From Cryptomeria japonica (taxonomy: Eukaryota > Streptophyta > Pinopsida > Cupressales > Cupressaceae): a stretch of DNA of 64,000 nt. The notes under the pieces are model-generated. The model did no database searches and was not told where the DNA came from. It was given only the letters and a program-made list of their open reading frames with translations. This document shows, in pieces, positions 50,090 through 60,422 of this stretch (position 1 is its first letter; every line of letters starts with the position of its first letter). The stretch spans positions 141,836,747-141,900,746 of the forward strand of contig NC_081412.1 in NCBI RefSeq assembly GCF_030272615.1. The letters run 5' to 3'. The translations under genes were made by a program, and so were the position numbers.

Positions 50090-51665
50090 TTTCGTTGTTT
50101 CATTAGGCGAAGTTGCACGTGGTTTAAGACTCATGAAATGGTGAAAGGGAAATGCGTTTTAAATGGCGCATTTGGTTTGGTTTAAAATGTCTTCATCTCA
50201 TTCAAGATCTAACAGCTGGCATTATTTCCCAGCTGAAACTTGCAAGTGAAATACCTTTCATGAAATAATGAAAGCATTTGGTGGGACCCTGCAGCGAAGA
50301 CTTTCTAAGTGACTAAAAGGTGATCAAGTCTAATCTGATCCGACGGTTCACATTGTTTTGTGGCTGATAAATGCTTGAAGGTTATGCTCTATGAAAAAGG
50401 GAAAAGGTTTTTCGGTCTGAGAAAAGGGAGTTTTTATAAGGGCATAATAGATGTGCAGGTTTCATTTGATCTGACGGTCAGCGCAGCTTCGCAGAAGGAA
50501 AATGCTTGACAGTTAGCTTTCGTGAAGTAGCGAAATGACATGGCACTCCAAGCAGGCAGTCCAATTGGTCAAAATGGTGAGTAAGATGATGGCATGTGGC
50601 AGGAGGTCACAATGGTCAACAAGTCAGCTCTAAGGGTTAAAAGATGGGTCCCAGAGGTGAGTCATGTCATGAGATAAGAAATGACCTAGCAGATATAGGT
50701 GTCAAGGATGAGGTGGAATCTAGTTTTTTCTCTCAGCAAATGAAAGGTTGACATGTTAGTTCAAAAGGTGACTAGATGCCAAGTGGATGGAGTTTGAGTT
50801 AGAGGGCCTACGTCTACCAAATTTTGTTAAGTTGTTAAGCACCGAGCAAGTCAAATATAATCCAACGGCTCGTGTGAATTCACAATGGTAAAGTGCTCGT
50901 GTTTTATGCCTTGTGAAATAGAGAAAAGGTTTTTGGGCCTCAAAGATGGATAAAGCATGAAGTTTAAAAGGGGATCAACTCCATTTTGATCCAAGGGCTC
51001 GCGTTGTTTCGCAGTTACAAACCAATCGAAGGATATGCTTCACGAAATAGCGAAAGGAAAAAGGGCTCATCTAGGTGTAATGCTAGATGTTGATGTGTCC
51101 ATGGACATGTTTTGGAAGAAGTTGAGGGCCCGCCAAGGTGTAACCGGCGGTTATAAGAGAAAGACACGTGGCTGACGTTGAACTAGACTCGAACAGCTTT
51201 CCAAAGCTAATGGTTGACTACCATGTGGTATTCAATAACCAATGATAGAGCAGCCTAAGTGAAGAAATCATAAAGGTATCCCTTAAAGGATGGTCATCTT
51301 CGATTTGATCCAATGCTTCATGTTGTTTCATGGCCCAAAGTTGAAAGTTGTTTAAGCTATGCGAAATGGTGAAAGACCGTTAGCAGTCAGGATAAAGGCG
51401 CGGTTAATGAAGAAGTTGACGGTCTCGGTAAGAGTTAAATGTCAAGCAGTTAAAGTTCCATCTAACGCCTGGCATGACTTCATGAAGGAAAAGTGCTCGG
51501 AGGATAAAGCCCACGAAACAGTGAAAAAGAGGTAGGGCCCAGTGCGAAGGTAAAGCTGTTAAGTCAGTCTAAAGGTCGATTAAGTTTCTTTTGATTGGAC
51601 GGTTGGCGTGATTTCATTTAATGAAATTGCCTGAAGGTTATGCTTTGTGAAACAGCGAAAGAGAG
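50090..51665 (+). repeat. Degenerate repeat array with TTTCGC/GCGAAA dyads in G2 U3
   Basis: Units of roughly 70-85 bases follow the pattern: ttgatccgacggt, then a ttgtttcgcag word, then gcttgaaggttatgcttcg, then gaaatagcgaaagg. Clear units lie near 50334-50400, 50466-50536, 50855-50938, 50983-51056, 51304-51375, 51455-51530 and 51588-51662; weaker ones lie near 50095-50155. The ttcgc word at the start and gcgaa near the end make each unit an imperfect hairpin. Spacing between units is uneven. Confidence 0.7.
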
Positions 51666-52048
51666 AAAGAGCAAAAGGAAAGAATGTGCAGGTATGTTGT
51701 GACCCGTTGGAGCAAAAAATTCGAATTCTCTCATGAATTCAATTCTGAAGGGATGGCCGAAGCATGCGGTATCAATGTCGCAGTTAAGAGCCTGAGTACC
51801 ATATATGATCTCCTATCGATTGAGTAAAGGTATCATTCCAAAGAATTGTTGCAGAGGAGTGGTTGCAAAGCTATTTTCTTCAAATATAGAGCATATTCAT
51901 TCAATTGTAGAGCAGATTCCTTCAAGCTAAAATAGGTTTTCTTGTACTTTTGTGTGGCAATTCCTTAGCAGTGCTTGTTAATTGAGGTCTTGATTTTGTA
52001 ACAAAACCAGTTGGGGTAATAGTTTAAATTGCTTGCATATTTTAAGAT

Positions 52049-55000
52049 GGCACCTAAGAGAGAATTTTCAAGGAAAGTTAATTACTAGGAAAGGGCCATT
52101 TGTGATGATTTTCTTGAACAGTTGACATTGTCAACTAATCAGGCATCAAAGGTGAAAGAATTAGTGCCAAGAGCTCCTTTTTTGAAAATAGGAGAGGGGT
52201 TATATGACAAGGGTAACTGGTTGAGAGACCCATAGGTTGGGTTGTCTAGGTTGGGGTTGTTCAAAGTTAAATTTGGCATGAGAAATTCCCCAGCCCCGCA
52301 GAATAGCATCTAGGAGTTAGATGTTGGAAAATTGGTAGTTCCAGGAGTATTCATGGATATGGATCTCCTAACTCAGATCACACATAATTATGATCCAGTC
52401 ACAAGGAGAATTAGGGATATAAATGGGAAAGCTCTCATTGAAATCAATAATGAGGAATTTAGAAGTGCTTTTGGGCTTAATGAGTTTACCAATTTTTTGG
52501 AACCCATTAACTTCAAATCATTAGCTCAAGTATACAGTGCACAGAGGAACCACCTTAGAAATGGGCCTCTTAAGGAATTTTTTGTGAAGATAGGTGGGTT
52601 GATAGTTGTAGGACCCAACACTAAAGACCCCTTCTCATTGAGTCTATTCACCCTTAGGGCTAAGGGAGTGTATTGGTCACTTTGCCAGATTTTGGGAGAG
52701 GACGCTGAGGCAAATATACCCAATCATTACATGCTAATGATTGCTCAAATTTTGAATCCTTCTCTTGTAGTAACCTTTGATTATGGTTCTTTTATTACTG
52801 ATGCTATCCATGGAGGGTTGACAGGAATAAAGAATGGAAAGGTTGATAGGCCTTTCAGATGGTATTCACTCCTCATGCATCTATTTTTGTCCAAAGGTGG
52901 TGATTATTTTGCAAGTGGAATGGACCTTATAAAAGAGAAGGATGGAGAAAAGATGCCAGTGCAACTATGGAGTATAGTGTTGTAATGGGATAGAGATGAT
53001 GCCAGTTTCTTAAAATTTGATAAATATTTTGCATCAAAGATTAGGACTCTCCTCTACTCAGAAAACCCAAGAATCCCCAAGGTTCTTTTGGAATTTATTA
53101 GACCAAAAGAATTTGCAGAAAACATAAAAATTGTTCATAATTGGGGTGATATTTACTTATACCCTGTTTCCACAATTTTCAGAGTATTTGGTTTCAAAGG
53201 CACTCCCTTTTTAATGCCCTATCAAGTCCCTCTCAAAGTGGGAACTACAGAAATCCTCAGACAAATTGGTAGCATGCAAGAAGCAGAGCTAACAGACAGG
53301 GGTAAAGGGACTATTTTCCCTACAGTTACTATAGCCCACCAATTTGTAATAACCAAGAGAGGTTGGAATTGTTTTGAGTATTTTCTCAAACCTTATCATT
53401 TGTCAACTGCAGTGTCCAGGTGTGTCAATCCTGAAGATTTCTTTAATGGTGTGTTTAGAAAGAGAGCAGTGTGCAAAGGAAGACCCCATCAGTTCTAGTT
53501 TCCTGAAGACCTCATTAGAAATGAGTTTGATCTAGATGAGTAGGAGCTGAGGAAGGAAAAATGGGTGGCTTATAAAAAGGCCTTAGATTTTGTACATTAG
53601 TTTGATACTAGCTATGACCCATTGTCTAGCTTTTTCCCTTTTGAGGAGAAAATAAAGTTTCTAATTCTTTGCTTTGAGGATGTAATGCAAACTCTGAAAG
53701 AAAAGAGGGAGGTTGTGGTTAAAAACAACCCTGAAAAGGCAAGAATGGTTTCAAGTAGGTCTACCCCTACTAGAGCAATCCCTCCTGGTGACTATACATT
53801 ACACAAGAAGTCTAGTTATAGTGTGTTGATGCCTACAACAGGGGAGCCCTCTACCTCCAAAGGAAAATGTCATTGACATCCAAGAGATCCCAAAGAAGTA
53901 GAGAGTAGGAAAAGAAGTACAATCTAATACACCCTTGTACTCTCCATCCCAATCCCCTATTCATATAGGAGATGAATAGGCAGCAGCTGAGTAGCTGATA
54001 CAATTAGGTAGCTTGGGAGAAATAGCCTACACATATGATGAAGTGGAGGAAGGAATGCCAGAAGAGCCCCTCGCTACTAAGATGAACATCACTACCAATG
54101 AGTTTAAGGGCTAGGAGTGGGATCCTAAGATCAAGAAGGCCAATGATGACTTCTTGGCTGACAATAACTTTGTTACATCAGGAGCATTCATGAAATTTGT
54201 ATGGAAGCAAAATATTGACAAATACAATGCAAGATGTGAGAAGAGAAAAGGTGAGAAGCCTCACAAAGATCCAACTCTGGTGGAGGAGGAAATAAAGCAA
54301 GAAATGATAGATGAGTTTAAAACCATCAGTCCTGAGCAAGGAAGAGCTATGGTGGCACAAGCTAGAGTACTCATTCTCCTTGAGTGGGACATAGTAGATG
54401 CCTTGGTATTGGAGGCAGGGAGGAAAGAAACTAAACCCATGGAGGGAATCACTTTTAGCAAAGACAATGCTGCATTGGTCATGTGGTCCCTCAAAAGAGA
54501 TGAAAATAGGAGAAATAAGGACACCCCAGGGTCAAGTTACCTTGGTGGGATGATAGTAAAAAGAGTGCAAAACACAGGGGTGGTGGAAGCTGCTAGCACT
54601 GTGCTAGAAACTGAAAAATTTAGTGTTGTAGTAGCAGAAAGGGAAGCTAAGGAAAAAGTAAATCTCCAAGTCAAGTTGGAGACAATTTTGAAGGCTTACA
54701 ACAGTGCTAAGGAAGAGGTAAGAGGTAAAGATAGCATCATTGCTAAGCTGCAAAGCCAGTTGACAGGACAGTACCATCAAGGTGAGTCTTCAACACTAAT
54801 GATCTCCTCTTCTCCTGCAAGACCTCCACCTACCAGCCCCATCATTGAGTTCCCACCATCTCCAGCACCTTCTAGCTCCCAAATGATTGAGATTACTCCC
54901 CAAGAATTGGAGAATTTAAAATAGGCTCAAGCCTTGTATGCAAAGAAGTATGAAGAAAGAGTAAGGGCTACCATCTCAAGTTTTGCAAATACCATGAGTG

Positions 55001-55652
55001 CCTCACTATTATATAACAACATAAGCAAGATTTTGGATATGTGGAATGAGCTTAATGGAGATAAGGCCATTTTGACGCCTAGAGAGCAGGACTTGGAGCT
55101 TATTTGTGTATCTTATGATGAAGCTGGGGCTGATCCTATCATCAAATCCACTTGTGATACCACCAAGGATCTAGTAAAATTGGTAGAAGGGATAGACAAT
55201 GCTGACAAGAAGATCAACTTGTACAAGAAGGAGTACACTGATCAGGTTTTTGAATTACTCCCAAGAGTTTTTGTCAGCCCAGATCAACTAAAGGACAAAC
55301 AAGTGTGGCTTAAGGAATTAGAGGCCAAACTATTAGCCAGAATAAAAGGAATTGTTGATTTAGATGATGCTTCCTTTTTTGTTGTAACAATTTAGGAGAT
55401 AGAGAAAATCAAATCTCATTATGGTTTTCTCAATTCAGAGGTCAACAAGGTGAAAAATTCCTAGAAGTGGTTAACCAAGGCAAAGGAAAAAGTGATTAAC
55501 TTCACGTGGCCAATTGATGATGTGTACAATGAGTGGACAAGAAAATATGCCATCCAGGATGTAGAGCAGTTAGAGGGCTCTCCTGAACAGTTAGAAGAGG
55601 TTTTAACCGAACAGCAAGTAGAAGAAGCTGCGGAGGTCGAAAAGGACTTGTA
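52049..55652 (+). pseudogene. G2 LTR-borne coding region, unknown family (broken)
   Basis: The start MAPKREFSRKVNY at 52049 matches MAPKRKD at 57065 in G1. The N-terminal domain includes LVVPGVFMDMDLLTQITHNY, then RRIRDINGKALIEINNEEF and RSAFGLNEF (52330-52500), and later NHYMLMIAQILNP. A central part follows with PYQVPLKVGTTEIL (53217-53260), then a charged linker, a coiled-coil segment (AKEKVNLQVKLETILKAYNS, about 54645-54705), a short S/P-rich stretch with SSSPARPPPTSP, and a helical C-terminus ending near 55652 with VEEAAEVEKDL. About 1200 codons in span. No gag, protease or pol motif. Function unknown. A handful of breaks. Confidence 0.65.
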
Positions 55653-56586
55653 ACTATTTTTTAAAAGATCTTTGTAACTTCTTCTTGGAAAGAAATGATT
55701 GTAACAAATTCTCCTAGGAAAGTCCAAGCTATGTGCATCCATATTGTTATAAATGGATACCAGGACTAGTGAAAAGATGATCGCAAATAATTGTAAGAAA
55801 ACGCTGCAGAAATTTATCTGAGCTTTTCTAAGCTTAATGGAGAATATTCGAAAGTTTTTGTAATGATTTTTTGAAGAAGAATATCAATATATAGGCCATT
55901 GGTTTTGAGTAAAAATTTGTGTTGTCTTCAAATGTGTTTGCATGTGTTTACTGTTTCATTCTAAATAATCTAGGGTTATTTCATTTGAATAGGGTTTGTA
56001 AGGCAACTTTTAGTAGATGTGTTTGCTAGATTTTCTCTTTAGGAGGGAAATTAAATATGCGGGATCACTTCTACTAGTAAATTCCTTGTGAGATATTTGA
56101 ATCTTGAAAAGCATAGTTTAATTTGGTGTGCATAAATTCTTATATGTGTCAGGCATATATAGGGATCTACAGAAGCCAAACTAATGGGATATGTATAGAT
56201 ATTTGACTGTGAGAGTATTGTTTGAACTTAGATGACTCTGTGACCTTGGATAAGGCACTAGTATAGATCGAGGTTGTCTATTACATGTTTTGCAGGTCAA
56301 ATACTAAATATGAGTATAATTTTCATTCCTTTGTTTCAGTTAGTTTCAAGGTGATTAGATCCACTGGTTTTATGGACTGGTTTGTTGTGGATTTATCTTT
56401 TGGAAGTGTGAATTTAGTTCACAAAGGTATACCCGCCTAGACTCTGAGTAGGTCTGAAGTGTAGGAGGTTAAATCAAACCTTGTCATATGTTGTCCTAGA
56501 AGTTTCCTTCTCTTTACTATCCCTTTTGCATAGAGTTATCATATCATAAATAGGATGTTGAAGTGAATCAGATTTTGAAGACAACA
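55653..56586 (+). promoter_or_regulatory. G2 promoter and R/U5 part of LTR
   Basis: TATAAAT at 55748-55754 lies about 100 bases after the coding region. Downstream sequence is T-rich without a gene, and aaaggtatacccgcc (56423-56437) is shared with the U5 of G1 (39742). It ends GACAACA at 56586. Confidence 0.55.
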
Positions 56587-57194
56587 CTCGCTATCCCATA
56601 TGGCCCAATTAAAAAGAGAAAAAGGTGGTGAGGAATAGTGAGGGAAAACTATTGAGGATGAAAAAAATTAAGAGGTTGTGGTAGAAAGAATTTAAAAGAT
56701 GCCACATTAGCAGTCAAAAGGGGTCAGAGCATGATTGTGGTCATCCATCTCTAAATCAACAGTTGAGTTCAAATTTCAAGGCCAACATCTCACAATTCTT
56801 TCATGAATGAAATTAATGGTGGAGTCCTACAAAAAATAAAACCAAATTTTCCAAGTTATTTGCACACCCTAAATTCAAGTGATTCAACAAAGAGTGATTT
56901 TAGACGACCAGAAGCAATCTTCAAAAGTCCAACTACATACTAAGGCTTTCAAAAATCAAGCAGTTGTGAAGCATTGTACAATGTGATTTTGTTAAAACCT
57001 GTGAGAATTATTGTAGGGTATGAGAGTAGAATAGAAGTGTAATTCAGAGCCCTAGGACATAATTATGGCACCCAAGAGGAAGGACATTACTACCCCTAAC
57101 ACTGGAAAGATTCTTAAAAAGGGAGAAGCCTCAAAATTGAAGAAAACAAAATCCATCACCCCAAATCACCCATGCCACCCCAATTGAAGCCATT
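56587..57194 (+). repeat. G1 3' LTR, segment between G2 and N2
   Basis: It matches 5632-6190 in the 5' LTR: end of the ~85-bp array, a common stretch with gtcaaaaggggtcagagcatg-type sequence, then the MAPKRKD start at 57065 followed by about 40 codons of the LTR-borne coding region. N2 cuts it at 57194. Confidence 0.8.
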
Positions 57195-58313
57195 TGTTGG
57201 AATCAAGGAACACTGAGAGGGGGGGTAAATGAGTGTTCTGCAATTTTTCAACTTTGACAATATATTCATTAAACCACTTAATACATATGAAATAAATTAG
57301 AGTGCGGAAACACAAAGAAAAGATCAACAACACCATAACACCAAAAATTTTATGTGGAAACCTGGTTAAAGGAAAAACCACGATGGGATTATAACCCACA
57401 ATATTAATATACTCTACTAAAAGTATATAAATATTACATAAGGAGAATGTACATGCATTCAAGCACACTGCCTAGAGCTCACTGCTCAAATTACAAGAAA
57501 GGGATACAACCCAGAAGGCTCGCTGCCTTACAAATGTTTTTAAGAGATAACAATGGTTTGAACTATGAAATAGAATCAAATAATTCCTGGATATAGTTTC
57601 GGTTAAGCACAATACATATTCTTACTCTACTCTGCAATATTGCTCTGTTATGATTTTATGCAACATATCGAAGCACCAATCTTCACCATGCACACGTGAA
57701 ACTGTGCACAATCGCTCATACACATATCCCACACAATCATTAAATTATTGAAATGGTCAAATAAAACTGTCTTATATATCCACATCACCAATTTAGGTCA
57801 TCACCAAGTCGGCTTCAAGAGCACATCACAAATGATGAAACATGTACACAAGTCAACTTCAATCTGATTGAAAAATAAAAAAAAATTCCACACACTTCCC
57901 ACAAGTCATCTCATCAACCTATAACACCCAAACAACTACAAAAATGAATCCACAAGATCCGCAAACTAAATCATCACACGTTACCATTGAGAACCACTGT
58001 TCTAACCAAAACATGATTACCGGATCTTTTAAATTATACAAAACTTATAACCAGAGGCTATAAACCTAGAATAAGGTAAATTGCATATCCCCAATACATC
58101 TCTTGAATCCACAAAGAAAAATACTCAACCAAAATAATCCGCTAACCAAAATACTGTACACTCTATTAGATATATTGTTCATCTTCTCGAACCTTACCAG
58201 ACTCAAGGAATCTTTACTCAATCTTTTAGAATGATGAAACAGTGCGGATGACAATTCTAATACGAGTTGCTATCAGTGACAACATCACAACATACCTTCA
58301 ATGTCTCTTGCCA
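57195..58313 (-). repeat. N2 3' LTR
   Basis: On the + strand it starts TGTTGGAATCAAGG and ends TCTCTTGCCA. It has the G-rich end box ctgagagggggggtaaatga (57213-57232), ggaaaaaccacgatggga (57372-57389) and a minus-strand TATA-like tatata at about 57774. The phrase gcattcaagcacactgcctagagctcactgctc is shared with the C1 family LTRs in part. Confidence 0.8.
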
Positions 58314-58317
58314 ATAA

Positions 58318-58336
58318 TCTCCCCCTTTGGCATTGA
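58318..58336 (-). other. N2 polypurine tract and conserved context
   Basis: The minus strand reads caatgccaaagggggagat next to the LTR. The same sequence precedes the N1 3' LTR (19138-19156) and, with one difference, that of C1. Confidence 0.85.
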
Positions 58337-59111
58337 TGGCAACACTTAGTGAAAAATGACCGTGTCAGATCAAAACCAAAATATATACACTGCAACAAAA
58401 ATGTAATCACCAAATTCCAAAGAATCAAAGAATTAAGAAAACCCCCCTTAGATCAACATTTTTCACTCCTATACACTACCCCTTTGAAATCAATGACAAA
58501 GGTAATATACCGAAAATCAAGAATTAAGGCCAAAAATGTTGTATAGTCTTCACAAAAACTTCAAAATATGTGCATACGAATTCTTCAAAGAGTCCAAATG
58601 ACTATCCCAACCCTTTTACGGATTCTCAAAAACTGTTATAAATCCACTTAAATGATAAGACTGCACTTCTGCGATCTTCAGATCATCTGGATCACCTATC
58701 TTGAGAGAACTCTAAGCATCTTGAAGAGCATTCATCATTACATCCAACTTAGGGACAATATGACTCCTAAGTTCTCCAACTCTGTCAATTGTCCTTTATC
58801 GATCATAGCTCATACTCTGAATCTTCTCAAGAAAATAAATTACCCAATTTTCATGTTGGATTAAAGAATTTGATAATGGATCAACTGAATTAGATAAGCT
58901 TTCTAACTGATCCTTGTACTCCTGAGACTTATTCTCAATATCCATAGTGAACTTGTTTAGGGATAAGCATGATTTATACAAGTTTCCACCTATGGTTATT
59001 GCTTCCTGCATTCTTTTCACATAATTACTCAATGTCGGTCTATCATTTGATATCATTTTCTTTAAGGTGTGAAGCCTTTTATCTTTAAATTCATTCCTAA
59101 CCTTAACCTCT
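58337..59111 (-). pseudogene. N2 interior, C-terminal end of an N1-type second ORF (partial)
   Basis: Minus-strand protein between 59111 and about 58600 is helical and charged: KMISNDRPTLSNYVKRMQEA, LNKFTMDIENKSQEYKDQLE, then HIVPKLDVMMNALQ. The N1 protein has the same order near 18420-18710, with a PKL motif after a helical pair. The upstream part is outside the window beyond T2. From 58337 to about 58600 there is 3' untranslated sequence with further purine runs on the minus strand. Confidence 0.5.
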
Positions 59112-59285
59112 TGTAGCATCCTAAAATTGCGACACTTGCAATTTCGACTGCATTTCGGTCTTCACGATGGCGACGCAACACGCAACCTGAATGGAGACCC
59201 CAAAACTCGCTCACGACACTGAAAACTGCATTTTTCAAGCACCATTGGCCTGAACCTCCTTGCACCCCGCTGTCCCGGAGGTGGG

Positions 59286-59409
59286 ACCAGAGCGCCCAGC
59301 GCCCTGGTCCCTCAGGACCAGGGTGCCTAGCGCCCTGGTCCCTCAGGACCAGGGTGCCCAGCGCCCTGGTCCTCCAGGACCATGGCGCCCAGCGCCCTGG
59401 TCCCTGGGT
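59286..59409. repeat. 31-bp GC-rich tandem repeat with hairpins in T2 LTR
   Basis: Units start at 59286, 59317, 59348 and 59379, exactly 31 bases apart. The core is ccagggtgcccagcgccctgg. The words ccctggtcc and ggaccaggg are reverse complements, so adjacent units form strong hairpins such as ccctggtccctcaggaccag. The block lies upstream of the TATA box and stands out as GC-rich in an AT-rich window. Confidence 0.92.
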
Positions 59410-59526
59410 CCTATTTTGGGCCCGGTTTCCTAAGTGATATCGGGTCTTTTTGATTGCAATTTGGAAATATACTTCCCTGGTCGGCCTAAGGTCGGGAAAA
59501 TCAGTCTATCAGCCCTAATTGACAAG

Positions 59527-59534
59527 TATATAAA
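59527..59534 (+). promoter_or_regulatory. T2 LTR TATA box
   Basis: TATATAAA in the middle of the LTR, the usual place for the U3/R border. A transcript would begin about 30 bases on, near 59560. S2 has TATAAAAGG in the matching position on its strand. Confidence 0.7.
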
Positions 59535-59585
59535 CTACATTTTCCTCTTTCATTCGACATGATGGAAAAGGCGTGGAAACTATAC

Positions 59586-59627
59586 TCAAGCATTCAAGCA
59601 TTCAAGCATTCAAGCATTCAAGCATTC
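59586..59627. repeat. 8-bp tandem repeat (cattcaag)n
   Basis: About five tandem copies of cattcaag just downstream of the TATA box, in the expected R region. S2 shows a shorter run of the same repeat (ttgaatgc) near 8388-8404. Confidence 0.9.
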
Positions 59628-60406
59628 CTTCTAAGTCTCCATTCAAGGCTAAGTGTTGCATTCAAGACAAGGATTCAACCATTGAAGAGGAGATCACATA
59701 ATACATGCTACAACATACAACATACAACATCTAAACCTTTGCACATAAGGATACAAACATCCTTAGAACAAGGTATTAGTACTTGTTTTACATTACAGTC
59801 ATTTACATTTACAGCTCTTGCTCATTTCTTGGTTAATTCAAAAACCGGGGTTTGACCTAAAGGCAAACCCCTAATCCCTAACCCCCCAATCGTCTTCGCT
59901 TTTCTATGTGTAGGTTGCAGGTACGCGGTTGAAATTGAAGATCTGGAATCCTTGTGCAGAGACGAACAGATCCCCCTTCGTTTCGCGGATTTTTCGGAGG
60001 ACCGTGGCGCCGGGCGCCATCGTCCCGACAACTTTTGCTCAAATTTGCAGGACAGCGCCGTATCGACATTTTACTGCTAATTCCAGGTCCGCAGCTTCAT
60101 CCTATAACCCGAACTCAGTTTATAAGCGAATCTTTATGACTTTCTATGCATTCTTAGCTTAATTTCCTTAATCAACATTCTTTACAAAAGAGGGTAGCTT
60201 TGCTTTCCAAACCCTTGAAATTCATCTAGCATCCAATCTTACCTTGTGTGGGATTGGATCTTATGAGTTTCAACCCCTCTTTTGAATGTAAAGTCTTCCC
60301 CCTAAGTGAAAACCCATCGAATCCTAGCGAACCTCCCTTCTCTCTCCTTGGAGTTAGAAGAGGGGAGACCAACTAGGGTTCGACCGTGATTTTCCGCTTT
60401 ACATTT

Positions 60407-60422
60407 TGGTGAACCCGACGTG
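60407..60422 (+). other. T2 primer binding site
   Basis: TGGTGAACCCGACGTG begins three bases after the LTR end and has the TGG start that pairs with a tRNA CCA end. I did not determine which tRNA. Confidence 0.75.

Larger units (their letters stand above)
49744..56586 (+). mobile_element. G2: giant solo LTR (6.8 kb) carrying its own coding region
   Basis: It begins TGTTATCACTGC and ends GAAGACAACA, with flanks cccgc (49739-49743) and ctcgc (56587-56591), a TSD with one transition; the uninterrupted G1 site is near 5632. No second LTR start, PBS or pol is found inside, so it is best read as a single 6843-bp LTR. Order is a U3 repeat array (50090-51665), coding region (52049-55652), TATA box (55748) and R/U5. 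The same plan is seen in the G1 LTR. A large non-autonomous insertion without LTRs is the alternative. Confidence 0.7.
59112..60403 (+). repeat. T2 5' LTR
   Basis: It starts TGTAGCATCCTAAAATTG and ends TTCCGCTTTACA, 1292 bp, matching the reverse complement of S2 at both ends. It holds a 31-bp hairpin repeat (59286-59409), a TATA box (59527), an 8-bp repeat (59586-59627) and a GC-rich phrase near 60000. Confidence 0.88.

Noticed and set aside
52332-55395. A host gene of unknown function with multiple exons
   Set aside because: The region lies between LTR-type ends with a TSD, shares its start and domain with the G1 LTR copies, and shows decay instead of clear splice sites.
59286-59409. Regular repeats resembling a CRISPR array
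   Set aside because: Units are directly adjacent with no unique spacers, and the setting is a plant LTR.
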